DNA of 64,000 nucleotides, taken from assembly GCF_900185715.1 (NCBI RefSeq), contig NZ_FYAS01000007.1, positions 248,001 to 312,000 on the forward strand, read 5' to 3'. The position numbers and the translations under genes are program-made. Source of the DNA: Allobosea sp. CS1GBMeth4 (lineage in GTDB: Bacteria > Pseudomonadota > Alphaproteobacteria > Rhizobiales > Beijerinckiaceae). Each line of letters begins with the position of its first letter. The stretch's first letter is position 1. Below the pieces are notes generated by a model. That model worked only from the letters and a program-made list of their open reading frames with translations, was not told the origin of the DNA and made no database searches. This document shows positions 1-7,542 of the stretch, one piece after another.

Positions 1-602
1 TGGTGGATCTGCAGAACGGCTTCATGGCGCCGGGGCAGCCGGCTGAAATCCCCTATGCCCGCGAGATCGTGCCCAACGTCAACCGGATCGGCCAAGCGCT
101 GCGGGCGGCGGGCGGCCTCGTCGTCTATATCCAGAACACCATCACCGAGGCCACGCAGGCTGAATGGTGCGTGTGGTTCGACAATTTCACCCGGGGCGAA
201 TTCAGGGAGCGCATGATTGCCGCCTTCACGCGCGGCAGCTTTGGTCACGCCATTTATCCGGAGCTCGAGGTCATGCCTCAGGACTGGAGGGTCGAGAAGC
301 AGCGCTTCGGCGCTTTCGTCGAAGGCTCGTCCGGATTGCACGCGCAATTGCAGGAACGCGGCATCGACACCCTGATCATCGTAGGAACCGCCACGAATGT
401 CTGCTGCGAATCCACCGCGCGTGACGCCATGATGATGAATTACAAGGTCGTCTTCGTGTCGGATGCCAATGCCTGCCGCACGGATGAAGAGCACAATGCG
501 ACGCTCGGCAACATTCTGGCGCTTTTCGGCGATGTTCAGTCGACCCTGGACGTGATCGCGGCGCTCGACGCCGGTGCAGCGCTGCCGCAGGCGGCCGAAT
601 GA
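1..602 (+). CDS. Isochorismatase-family cysteine hydrolase, 5' end missing
   Basis: Only the C-terminal ~200 residues are present; the frame is open to the window edge, so the gene starts upstream. It reads VDLQNGF (catalytic Asp region), a KQRFGAF segment (catalytic Lys) and TNVCCESTARDA (cis-peptide plus catalytic Cys). These are the three active-site elements of the isochorismatase-like amidohydrolases, a family that includes RutB, biuret hydrolase and nicotinamidase. It is clearly paralogous to the complete gene at 6799-7509, which has about 37 further residues before the point where this fragment begins. Hydrolysis of a C-N amide or ureide bond is likely from the family; the substrate is unknown. 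It probably ends an upstream operon or belongs to the same regulon as the ABC operon that follows. Confidence 0.9.
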   Translation, partial: VDLQNGFMAPGQPAEIPYAREIVPNVNRIGQALRAAGGLVVYIQNTITEATQAEWCVWFDNFTRGEFRERMIAAFTRGSFGHAIYPELEVMPQDWRVEKQRFGAFVEGSSGLHAQLQERGIDTLIIVGTATNVCCESTARDAMMMNYKVVFVSDANACRTDEEHNATLGNILALFGDVQSTLDVIAALDAGAALPQAAE

Positions 603-644
603 CGTTCGGCCCGGCCGCTTGTCGGTCGGGCTGCCGCGCCTTTT

Positions 645-667
645 CGCGAGCGCGGTCGTCGCTCGCG
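645..667 (+). terminator. Possible hairpin terminator after the first hydrolase gene
   Basis: A perfect 8-bp inverted repeat (CGCGAGCG / CGCTCGCG, 7-nt loop) lies 43 bp after the stop codon. It is followed only by a short T-containing stretch, so intrinsic termination would be weak. Confidence 0.35.
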
Positions 668-757
668 CTCGCTTTATCGGCAAAAGATTGTGCAGCGCAG
701 CACGGTGATTGCGATGCGCTCCTCCGGATTGCCTAGATTCGGCGTTCCGGTGATAAA

Positions 758-769
758 ATTGTGTGCAAT
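758..769 (+). promoter_or_regulatory. Distal copy of 12-bp operator-like element, operon 1
   Basis: ATTGTGTGCAAT has ATTG/CAAT arms around a 4-bp centre, a form compatible with GntR/FCD-type operators. It differs at one position from the reverse complement of the proximal copy at 921-932. It sits about 180 bp upstream of the -24 element, a distance also usual for an enhancer-binding-protein site, so either a repressor or an activator could be the ligand. Confidence 0.5.
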
Positions 770-920
770 AGAGCGGCGGCCGAGTTTCGCTCTCCACCCT
801 TTGCACGGCGCCAGAGCCGTTCGATCTCGGCAGAACAGAGCAAAATATGCGCATATGCGCGCTAATCGGCGCCGCTCCGGCAACATGGCGCCGCGCCGCG
901 GGGAGGTGGGCACTTTAGAG

Positions 921-932
921 ATTGGACACAAT
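921..932 (+). promoter_or_regulatory. Proximal copy of 12-bp operator-like element, operon 1
   Basis: ATTGGACACAAT ends exactly 9 bp before the TTGGCACG of the sigma-54 promoter. The promoter of the leftward operon has ATTGGATACAAT in the same orientation and with the same 9-bp spacing. Identical placement at two separate promoters argues for a real protein-binding site. The GntR regulator at 10830-11531 is the obvious candidate, by inference. Confidence 0.6.
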
Positions 933-941
933 TCGCACGAC

Positions 942-958
942 TTGGCACGGGCCTTGCT
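942..958 (+). promoter_or_regulatory. Sigma-54 (RpoN) promoter of the ABC/hydrolase operon
   Basis: TTGGCACG-GGCC-TTGCT matches the -24/-12 consensus (TGGCACG-N4-TTGCW) completely, with the required 10 nt between the invariant GG and GC. Transcription would start near 969-970, leaving a ~43-nt leader before the ATG at 1013. RpoN control implies an ATP-dependent enhancer-binding activator, often a nitrogen-status regulator. That regulator is not encoded in this window. Confidence 0.85.
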
Positions 959-1012
959 AAATTCCCGGGACACCGCCGACGACCTCGCCCGCACATTCGG
1001 AGGGATCCCCGC

Positions 1013-2620
1013 ATGCTTCGATTCATCAGGACGTACCGTGGTTGCGCTGCCGGGCTCGCATTGGGGCTGACAGCCGCCGTCGCGGCCGTTTCGGCCCCCG
1101 CCCGGGCCGAGACCACGTTGCGCGTCGCCATGACGGCGGGCGATATCCCCGATGTGACCGGCCAGCCCGACCAGGGCTTCGAGGGATATCGGTTCGTCGG
1201 CTACACGCTCTACGACTCCCTGATCCTGTGGGACCTGTCCCGCTCGGACGTGGAGGCTTCGCTGACGCCGGGCCTCGCCACCAAATGGGAGATTGATCCC
1301 AAGGACAACCGGCGCTGGATTTTCGAGCTGCGCAAGGACGTCAAGTTCCACGACGGCTCGGATTTCAATGCCGATGTCGTGCTCTGGAACATTGCGCGCC
1401 TGATCGACGAGAAGGTGCCGCACTTCAACGCAAAGCAGTTCGCGGCGATGCGGACCCGTACCGTCAATATCGACCGTGCCGAGAAGATCGATGATTACAC
1501 GATCGCGATCATCACCAAGGAGCCTGACTCGCTCTTCTACATCCAGATGAGCTTCTGGATGATGATCTCCAAGGCGCAGTTCGAGAAGGCAGGCTCGTAC
1601 GAGAAGTACGCGCAGATGCCGTCCGGCACCGGTCCCTACCGCTTTGCGGGGATCGTGCCGCGCGAGCGCCTCGAACTGATCCGCAACGAAAGCTACTGGA
1701 ACCCCCGGCGCATTCCCAAGCACGATCGGCTGGTTCTGCAGCCGATGCCCGAGGCGACGACGCGCGCCGCTGCGCTGTTGTCGGGCCAGGTCGACTTCAT
1801 CGAGGCGCCGTCGCCGGATACGATCGCGCGGCTGCAGTCGGCCGGCATGCGGGTCATCACCCTGCCTTACCCGCACAACTGGCACTACCAGTTCAACTTC
1901 GTCGATGGCCCGTTCAAGGACAAGCGCGTCCGGCAGGCGGCGAACTTTGCCATGGATCGCCGCGAGATGGTCGAGATGCTGAACGGGCTGGCCCAGGAGG
2001 GCTATGCGACGGCGCCGCCGAGCTCGCCCTATTTCGGCAAGCCGTTCCTCTACAAGCTCGACCAGAAGAAGGCGACCGCGCTGCTCAAGGAGGCGAAGTG
2101 CTACCCGTGCGAGGTCACGCTGGCGATCTCGACCTCGGGATCGGGCCAGATGCAGCCCTTGCCGATGAACGAACTGGTGAAGTCCCAGCTCGAGGCCGTC
2201 GGCTTCAAGGTCAAGCTCGAGGTGATGGACTGGAACGCGCTGCTCGACGTGACCTTCAAGGGTCGCGAGAAGTTTCCCGCTTACCATGCCGTCAACGTCA
2301 GCCGCGCCACGCAGGATCCTTTCTCGGGAATCTTCCGCTTCGTCATGCGCAAGCAATGGGCGCCGGCTGGCGGCAACTGGGGGCACTACGAGAGCCCTGA
2401 GATCGAGAAGCTGATCACCGACATCTACAATACGTTCGACCAGCCCAAGCGGGACGCGATGATCACGCGCGTCCACGAGATCATGAACGAGGACGCGGCC
2501 ATGCTCTTCGTCACCCATGATCTGAACCCGCGAGCGCTGTCGCCGAAGCTCAAGGGCTTCGTGCAGGCCCAGAGCTGGTTCCAGGACCTGACCCCGATCA
2601 CGGTCGGCACGACGAACTGA
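1013..2620 (+). CDS. ABC transporter substrate-binding protein, family 5 (Dpp/Opp type)
   Basis: This 535-aa periplasmic receptor belongs to a Dpp/Opp-type importer. An N-terminal Sec signal peptide (about residues 1-32, ending APARA) precedes the mature SBP_bac_5 fold. Typical motifs are WIFELRKDVKFHDG, GTGPY and the CYPCEVTLAISTSGSG region. Family members carry oligopeptides, nickel, opines or other polar compounds; the ligand here cannot be told. It is the first gene of a sigma-54-driven operon and is a close paralogue of the binding protein at 19001-20632. The two share MTAGDIPD, NRRWIFELR, VKFHDG and KIDDYTIAI, and I judge them well over half identical by eye. Confidence 0.92.
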   Translation: MLRFIRTYRGCAAGLALGLTAAVAAVSAPARAETTLRVAMTAGDIPDVTGQPDQGFEGYRFVGYTLYDSLILWDLSRSDVEASLTPGLATKWEIDPKDNRRWIFELRKDVKFHDGSDFNADVVLWNIARLIDEKVPHFNAKQFAAMRTRTVNIDRAEKIDDYTIAIITKEPDSLFYIQMSFWMMISKAQFEKAGSYEKYAQMPSGTGPYRFAGIVPRERLELIRNESYWNPRRIPKHDRLVLQPMPEATTRAAALLSGQVDFIEAPSPDTIARLQSAGMRVITLPYPHNWHYQFNFVDGPFKDKRVRQAANFAMDRREMVEMLNGLAQEGYATAPPSSPYFGKPFLYKLDQKKATALLKEAKCYPCEVTLAISTSGSGQMQPLPMNELVKSQLEAVGFKVKLEVMDWNALLDVTFKGREKFPAYHAVNVSRATQDPFSGIFRFVMRKQWAPAGGNWGHYESPEIEKLITDIYNTFDQPKRDAMITRVHEIMNEDAAMLFVTHDLNPRALSPKLKGFVQAQSWFQDLTPITVGTTN

Positions 2621-2639
2621 CCGGCCCCGCCACCGGAAG

Positions 2640-2657
2640 GCGGCCCGGCAGGGCCGC
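2640..2657 (+). other. Intercistronic hairpin between binding-protein and permease genes
   Basis: GCGGCCC-GGCA-GGGCCGC is a perfect 7-bp stem in the 88-bp gap after the binding-protein gene. An overlapping alternative stem (CCGCC...GGCGG) begins at 2627. Stable hairpins here commonly raise binding-protein mRNA over the downstream permease mRNA in ABC operons; that role is inferred. There is no T-tract, so full termination is unlikely. Confidence 0.5.
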
Positions 2658-2708
2658 TGTCCCGAGCCAAAATGCGATCCAGGACAGAGCCCACCAAAGG
2701 AGACCTCC

Positions 2709-3665
2709 ATGTGGCACTACATTGCCCGTCGCATCGTCTACGCGGTCCCCATTGCGATCGGCGTCACGGTCTTCTGTTTCGCGCTCGTCTTCCTGGCTCC
2801 CGGCAATCCCGTTCAGATGCTGCTGCCGGCCGATGCCAGCCAGGAGGTCGTCGATCTCATCATGAAGACCTACGGCTTCGATCGGCCGCTGCCGGTCCAG
2901 TACTGGACCTGGCTGACGCGGGCGGTCGCCGGTGATCTTGGCGTCTCGATCCAGTCCAACCGGCCCGTCATCGACGAGGTCCTGCGCGCGCTCGGCAACA
3001 CGGTCTTCCTCTCATTCGGAGCGGTAGTGCTCGCCTTCACCATCGCCTTCGTTCTCGGCACTTTGGCGGCCTATTACCGCGGCGGCGCGACCGACCGCGG
3101 CGTCACGGCGCTCTCGATCGTCGGCGTCTCGATCCCGAACTACTGGCTGGGCATCGTTCTGGTCATCGTCTTCGCGGTCGAATTGAACTGGCTCCCCGCC
3201 ACCGGCATGGGCCCGCGCGGCTCGGAAACCTTCGACCTCTTCAACTGGTCTCACTTCAAACATGTGATCCTGCCGGTCGTCACGCTCTGCATGGTCCCGG
3301 TCGGGATGATCACCCGCACCACGCGCTCGGCGGTCTCGGAGGTGCTGGGCAACGACTTCGTCAACACCTTGCGCGCGAAGGGGCTCGGCGAACTGGCGGT
3401 GATCCGCCATGCGTTGAAGAACGCCATGCCCCAGATCCTGGCCGTGATGGGGTTGCAGTTCGGTTATCTGATGGGCGGCTCGATCCTGGTCGAGACGATC
3501 TTCAACTGGCCGGGTACGGGCTTCCTCCTCAACAAGGCGATCCTGACGCGCGACATCCCGGTGCTGCAGGGCACGATCCTGATCCTCGCGCTCGTCTTCG
3601 TCTTCACCAACCTCGTCGTCGACCTGTTCCAGACGGCGGTCGACCCGCGGATCAAGCGTTCCTGA
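2709..3665 (+). CDS. ABC transporter permease, DppB/OppB type
   Basis: This 318-aa inner-membrane permease has six predicted membrane segments. The N-terminal helix MWHYIARRIVYAVPIAIGVT is the usual DppB-family start. The EAA-type coupling loop, which contacts the ATPases, is at about residues 215-245 (RAKGLGELAVIRHALKNAMP). The start codon follows a good ribosome-binding site (AAAGGAG, 2697-2703). It pairs with the DppC-type permease 10 bp downstream to form the translocation channel for the binding protein at 1013-2620. Confidence 0.93.
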   Translation: MWHYIARRIVYAVPIAIGVTVFCFALVFLAPGNPVQMLLPADASQEVVDLIMKTYGFDRPLPVQYWTWLTRAVAGDLGVSIQSNRPVIDEVLRALGNTVFLSFGAVVLAFTIAFVLGTLAAYYRGGATDRGVTALSIVGVSIPNYWLGIVLVIVFAVELNWLPATGMGPRGSETFDLFNWSHFKHVILPVVTLCMVPVGMITRTTRSAVSEVLGNDFVNTLRAKGLGELAVIRHALKNAMPQILAVMGLQFGYLMGGSILVETIFNWPGTGFLLNKAILTRDIPVLQGTILILALVFVFTNLVVDLFQTAVDPRIKRS

Positions 3666-3675
3666 GGAGGTGGCC

Positions 3676-4578
3676 ATGACCGATTTCACGACCGCCACCC
3701 GTATCCTCGCCGCCGAAGAGCAGGCTCCGGCCACCCGGGTCCGCAGCTACTGGCAGAATGTCGGCTATCGCCTGCGCTATGACTACGTGACGCTGATCTT
3801 CGCCTTCGCCATCGTCCTGATCGTCGCCATGGCGGTCTTCGCTCCCTGGATCGCGCCGAAGGACCCCTACAAGACCTCGATGGCGTTCCGCCTCCGCCCC
3901 GTCGGCTTCCGCGACTTCTATCTCGGCACCGACGAACTCGGCCGCGACATCCTCTCGCGCCTGATCCATGGCGGGCGCATGTCGCTGCTGATGGGAGTGG
4001 TGCCGGTGGTCTTCGCGACGCTGATCGGCGGCTTCCTCGGCGTGCTGGCGGGCTTCATCGGCGGCCGGCTGAACATGGCGATCATGCGCACCATGGACGT
4101 CTTCTACGCCTTTCCCTCGATCCTGCTGGCGGTGGCGATCTCCGGCGCCATGGGCGGCGGGATGATGAACGGCATCGTCGCGCTGACGCTGGTCTTCATT
4201 CCGCCGCTCTGCCGCATCGCCGAGACCGCCACCTCGCAGGTTCGCGGGCTCGACTTCGTCGAGGCGGCGCGGGCCACGGGCGGCTCCACCCCTTCCATCA
4301 TCGCCACGCACATCCTCGGCAACGTGCTCGGGCCCATCTTCATCTACGCCTCCGGGCTCGTCTCGGTTTCCATCCTGATCGCCTCGGGGCTTTCCTTCCT
4401 CGGCCTCGGCGTCGAGCCACCGCATCCGGACTGGGGCCTGATGCTCTCGACGCTGCGCCAGTCGATCTACGTCAATCCGATCGTCTGCGCTCTGCCGGGC
4501 GTGATGATCTTCGTCACCTCACTCGCCTTCAACATGCTCAGCGATGGGCTGCGCCAGGCGATGGACGTCAGACTGTGA
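3676..4578 (+). CDS. ABC transporter permease, DppC/OppC type
   Basis: This is the second channel subunit, 300 aa. A short cytoplasmic N-terminus is followed by the OppC N-terminal helix and the landmark YLGTDELGRDILSR segment (residues ~77-92), then the EAA loop around EAARATGGSTPSIIATHIL. I chose the ATG at 3676 over the in-frame GTG at 3670 because GAGGAGG (3664-3670) then lies 5 nt upstream as the ribosome-binding site, overlapping the GTG. The stop nearly abuts the next gene, consistent with one operon. Confidence 0.92.
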   Translation: MTDFTTATRILAAEEQAPATRVRSYWQNVGYRLRYDYVTLIFAFAIVLIVAMAVFAPWIAPKDPYKTSMAFRLRPVGFRDFYLGTDELGRDILSRLIHGGRMSLLMGVVPVVFATLIGGFLGVLAGFIGGRLNMAIMRTMDVFYAFPSILLAVAISGAMGGGMMNGIVALTLVFIPPLCRIAETATSQVRGLDFVEAARATGGSTPSIIATHILGNVLGPIFIYASGLVSVSILIASGLSFLGLGVEPPHPDWGLMLSTLRQSIYVNPIVCALPGVMIFVTSLAFNMLSDGLRQAMDVRL

Positions 4579-4589
4579 AAGGGGCTGCC

Positions 4590-5729
4590 ATGTCAACGAC
4601 GACCGCGCCGATCGCCCGCCCGCCCCAGCTCTCTTCGGTTCCGGAAGGGGATCTCCGTGATCGCGGCGGCCCCTCCCAGCCGATGCTGATCGTGTCCGAT
4701 CTCAGGAAGCACTTTGCGATCAAGGGGGGAGTTCTCAACCGGACCCAGGGGTATGTCAGAGCCGTCGACGGCGTCTCCTTCACCGTGCTCAAGGGCGAAA
4801 CCCTGGGCGTCGTCGGCGAATCGGGCTGTGGCAAATCCACCTTGGCTCGGCTCCTGATGCACCTCATCCCGTATGACGAGGGCGAGGTGCTGTTCGACGG
4901 CGAGACGATCGGCGGTGTCCGCGGCCTGACCATGAGGGAGTTCCGGCGCGCCATGCAGATGGTGTTCCAGGACAGCTACTCCTCCCTCAATCCGCGGCTG
5001 CCGGTGGAGGAATCGATCGCCTATGGCCCGCGGGTCCACGGCACACCGGTCTCGCAAGCAAGGCAGATCGCGCGCGAGCTCCTCACCAAGGTCGGGCTCA
5101 AGCCCGATCTCTTCGCCCAGCGCTATCCGCACGAGCTCTCGGGCGGCCAGAAGCAGCGCGTCAACATCGCCCGCGCCCTGGCGCTCGAGCCGCGGCTGCT
5201 GATCCTCGACGAGGCGGTTTCGGCGCTCGACAAGTCGGTCGAGGCGCAGGTGCTGAACCTGCTGCGCCAGCTGAAGCGTCACTTCAACCTGACCTACGTG
5301 TTCATCAGCCACGATCTCGACGTGGTGCAATACATCTCGGACCGCGTCCTGGTGATGTATCTTGGGGAGATCGTCGAGATCGGTCCCGTCGACGCGATCT
5401 ACGAGCATCCCAAGCACCCATATACCCGTGCGCTCCTGGCCTCGCGGCTCTCCTTCGACCCCGCCGAGCGCGTCCACGAGGCGCCGTTGACCGGCGACCC
5501 GCCCAATCCCATCAACCCGCCCTCGGGCTGCCGCTTCCGCACCCGCTGCCCCATGGCGGAAAGCGTCTGCGAGCAGACCTCGCCGCGTCTTGTGGGTGCG
5601 GTGCCTGCCGACACGCATGTCGCGGCTTGCCACGTGCAGACCCCCGGATCCGGCCACAGCCTGGCGGGCAAGGCGCCGGTGCTGGTCTCCAGGCCGCAAG
5701 CCGCCGCCGCTCTCGCCGCCACCGCTTGA
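4590..5729 (+). CDS. ABC transporter ATP-binding protein, DppF/OppF type
   Basis: This 379-aa ATPase subunit has Walker A GESGCGKST (~residues 76-84), signature LSGGQKQR, and Walker B LLILDEAVSALD, which carries AVS where PTS is usual. The switch His lies in FISHDL. The C-terminal oligopeptide-transporter domain contains HPKHPYTRALL and a Cys cluster (CRFRTRCPMAESVC). The ATG at 4590 is preferred over the in-frame GTG at 4575, which overlaps the upstream gene, because AAAGGGG lies just upstream of it. A ~30-residue low-complexity leader precedes the ABC core. It works as a heterodimer with the next ATPase. Confidence 0.9.
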   Translation: MSTTTAPIARPPQLSSVPEGDLRDRGGPSQPMLIVSDLRKHFAIKGGVLNRTQGYVRAVDGVSFTVLKGETLGVVGESGCGKSTLARLLMHLIPYDEGEVLFDGETIGGVRGLTMREFRRAMQMVFQDSYSSLNPRLPVEESIAYGPRVHGTPVSQARQIARELLTKVGLKPDLFAQRYPHELSGGQKQRVNIARALALEPRLLILDEAVSALDKSVEAQVLNLLRQLKRHFNLTYVFISHDLDVVQYISDRVLVMYLGEIVEIGPVDAIYEHPKHPYTRALLASRLSFDPAERVHEAPLTGDPPNPINPPSGCRFRTRCPMAESVCEQTSPRLVGAVPADTHVAACHVQTPGSGHSLAGKAPVLVSRPQAAAALAATA

Positions 5730-5739
5730 GGACAGGCCG

Positions 5740-6774
5740 ATGACGACAATGACAGCAACCTCCGCCATGACCGGTCCCGTCGCCCTTGCGGCCGCAAGGC
5801 CGCTCGTCGAGGTCGAGGATCTCCGTGTCCAATTCGTCAGCCGCGAGGCCACGGTCTCGGCCGTGAACGGCGTCTCTTTCGCGATCCAGCCCGGCGAGGT
5901 GCTGTGCATCATCGGCGAATCCGGCTCGGGCAAGTCCGTGACGATGCGCGCGCTGATGCGGCTCCTGCCCAAGGGGCGCACGAGGATCGGCGGCCGGATG
6001 CGCGTTGGCGACCATGACATCGTGGGGCTGAGCGACAAGGAGCTGACGCAGATCCGGGGCGCGACGATCTCGATGATCTTTCAGGAGCCGATGACCGCAC
6101 TCGATCCGGTCTATACGATCGGCCACCAGATCGCCGAGACCGTGGTCAAGCACGAAGGGTGCTCTTATGCCGACGGGCTGAAGCGGGGTCTGGAACTGCT
6201 CGAATTCGTCAAGGTGCCCTCGCCGGAGCGTCGCCTGAAGGCCTATCCGCACGAACTCTCCGGCGGTCTTCGACAGCGCGCGATGATCGCGATGGCGCTG
6301 TCCTGCCGGCCCCAGCTGTTGCTCGCCGACGAGCCGACGACCGCGCTCGACGCCACCGTTCAGATCCAGGTTCTGGTGCTCCTGCGCAAGCTCCAGCGCG
6401 AGATGGGCATGAGCGTGATCTTCGTCACTCACGATCTGGGCGTCGCGGCCCAGATCGCCGATCGGGTCGCCGTGATGTATGCAGGCCGCGTCGTGGAGGC
6501 GGGACCGGTGCGCGACGTCCTGATGGATCCGCAGCACCCCTACACCCGCGGCATGCTCGCCTCGTCCGTGCACGGCAGCCCGCGCGGCGTCGACATCGAG
6601 GCGATTCCCGGCTCGCCGCCGGATATGCGCCGCCTGCCGCCGGGCTGCGCCTTCGCGCCGCGCTGCAAATTCGCCGACGAGCAGTGCCGGTCTGCGAGCC
6701 CGCCGGAAACCTCCCTCGCGGCGGATCGCTCGGTCTGCTGCTTCAAGGCCGGCTCGCCCATCCTGTCGTCCTGA
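5740..6774 (+). CDS. ABC transporter ATP-binding protein, DppD/OppD type
   Basis: This 344-aa ATPase has Walker A GESGSGKS, signature LSGGLRQR, Walker B LLLADEPTTALD and a His switch in FVTHDLGV. The C-terminal oligopeptide-transporter domain contains HPYTRGML and CAFAPRCKFADEQC. The frame is open upstream to 5590, inside the previous gene, but homology begins after the ATG at 5740, which follows that gene's stop by 10 bp, so 5740 is chosen. With the DppF-type partner it powers the permeases encoded at 2709-4578. It may also serve the ATPase-less permeases at 28834-30674, as shared ATPases are known for this family. Confidence 0.9.
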   Translation: MTTMTATSAMTGPVALAAARPLVEVEDLRVQFVSREATVSAVNGVSFAIQPGEVLCIIGESGSGKSVTMRALMRLLPKGRTRIGGRMRVGDHDIVGLSDKELTQIRGATISMIFQEPMTALDPVYTIGHQIAETVVKHEGCSYADGLKRGLELLEFVKVPSPERRLKAYPHELSGGLRQRAMIAMALSCRPQLLLADEPTTALDATVQIQVLVLLRKLQREMGMSVIFVTHDLGVAAQIADRVAVMYAGRVVEAGPVRDVLMDPQHPYTRGMLASSVHGSPRGVDIEAIPGSPPDMRRLPPGCAFAPRCKFADEQCRSASPPETSLAADRSVCCFKAGSPILSS

Positions 6775-6798
6775 ACCATCTCCAGGAAGGAACCTGCC

Positions 6799-7509
6799 AT
6801 GCACAAGGTCGAGATTCCCGCCCATGTCACCCAGCGTGTGCTCGCCCGTCGCGGAGTGGAGCATGTCTATGCCGATCTCGATCCCGCCCGGACGGCGCTG
6901 ATCGTCGTCGATCTGCAGAACGGCTTCATGATGCCGGGCGTCGCGCATGCCCTCTGCGACACCGCGCGCGAGATCGTTCCCAACGTCAATCGCATCGCCG
7001 ACGCCGTGCGCCGGACCGGTGGCAAGGTGTTCTGGATCAAGAACACCCACGATGAGAGCTGCCTGGCCTCCTGGTCGCATCTCCACGAGGACCTGACGAG
7101 GCCGGAGCGCCGCGCCGCTCGCGTGGAGTCCATGTCGGCCGGCAAGCTCGGTCATGAGCTCTGGGCCGATCTCGAGGTCAAGCCGGAAGACGAGATCGTC
7201 CAGAAGACACGGTTCAGCGCCTTCATCCAGGGCTCTTCCGATCTCGAGGCGAGGCTGCGGGCGCAGGGCTACGACACGCTGATCATCACCGGCACGGTGA
7301 CGAATGTCTGCTGCGAGTCCACCGCGCGCGACGCCATGATGCTGAATTTCAGGACCATCATGGTGACGGACGGAAACGCCGCGAACTCCGACGCAGAGCA
7401 CAACGCCTCGCTGATCGCGTTCTATCTCACCTTCGGCGACATCATGGATACGGACATGCTGATCGCATGCCTGGAGAGCAACGCCCGCTTCAGCGAGGCG
7501 GCCGAATAA
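6799..7509 (+). CDS. Isochorismatase-family cysteine hydrolase (RutB/biuret-hydrolase-like)
   Basis: This complete 236-aa cytoplasmic hydrolase has the triad visible as Asp38 (VVDLQNGF), Lys136 (QKTRFSAF) and Cys171 (TNVCCESTARDA, after the TGTVTN cis-peptide turn). The TNVC-ESTARDA pattern resembles ureidoacrylate, biuret and triuret amidohydrolases more than isochorismatases proper, so C-N bond cleavage is likely; the substrate is open. AAGGAACC precedes the start. It lies 24 bp after the transporter ATPase gene, in the same operon, suggesting it acts on the imported compound. It is paralogous to the fragment at 1-602. Confidence 0.9.
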   Translation: MHKVEIPAHVTQRVLARRGVEHVYADLDPARTALIVVDLQNGFMMPGVAHALCDTAREIVPNVNRIADAVRRTGGKVFWIKNTHDESCLASWSHLHEDLTRPERRAARVESMSAGKLGHELWADLEVKPEDEIVQKTRFSAFIQGSSDLEARLRAQGYDTLIITGTVTNVCCESTARDAMMLNFRTIMVTDGNAANSDAEHNASLIAFYLTFGDIMDTDMLIACLESNARFSEAAE

Positions 7510-7542
7510 ACCGGCGCACGCGCCCGCAGCCTAGAGAAGCCC

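Larger units (their letters stand above)
603..1012 (+). other. 410-bp regulatory intergenic region
   Basis: No credible gene is present. The left part carries the hairpin at 645-667. The rest is visibly more AT-rich than its surroundings and holds two copies of a 12-bp ATTG...CAAT element (758-769, 921-932), a 12-bp perfect palindrome GCGCATATGCGC near 848-861, and a sigma-54 promoter at 942-958. A ribosome-binding site (GGAGGG, about 1000-1005) precedes the ATG at 1013. Confidence 0.7.

Noticed and set aside
770..920. NtrC-type enhancer site between the two operator copies
   Set aside because: The best candidate (TTGCACGGCGCCAGAGC near 800) keeps only one good half-site, too weak to claim.
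5512..7401. A 629-codon - strand open frame
   Set aside because: It is antisense to two ATPase genes and the cysteine hydrolase, with no family features.
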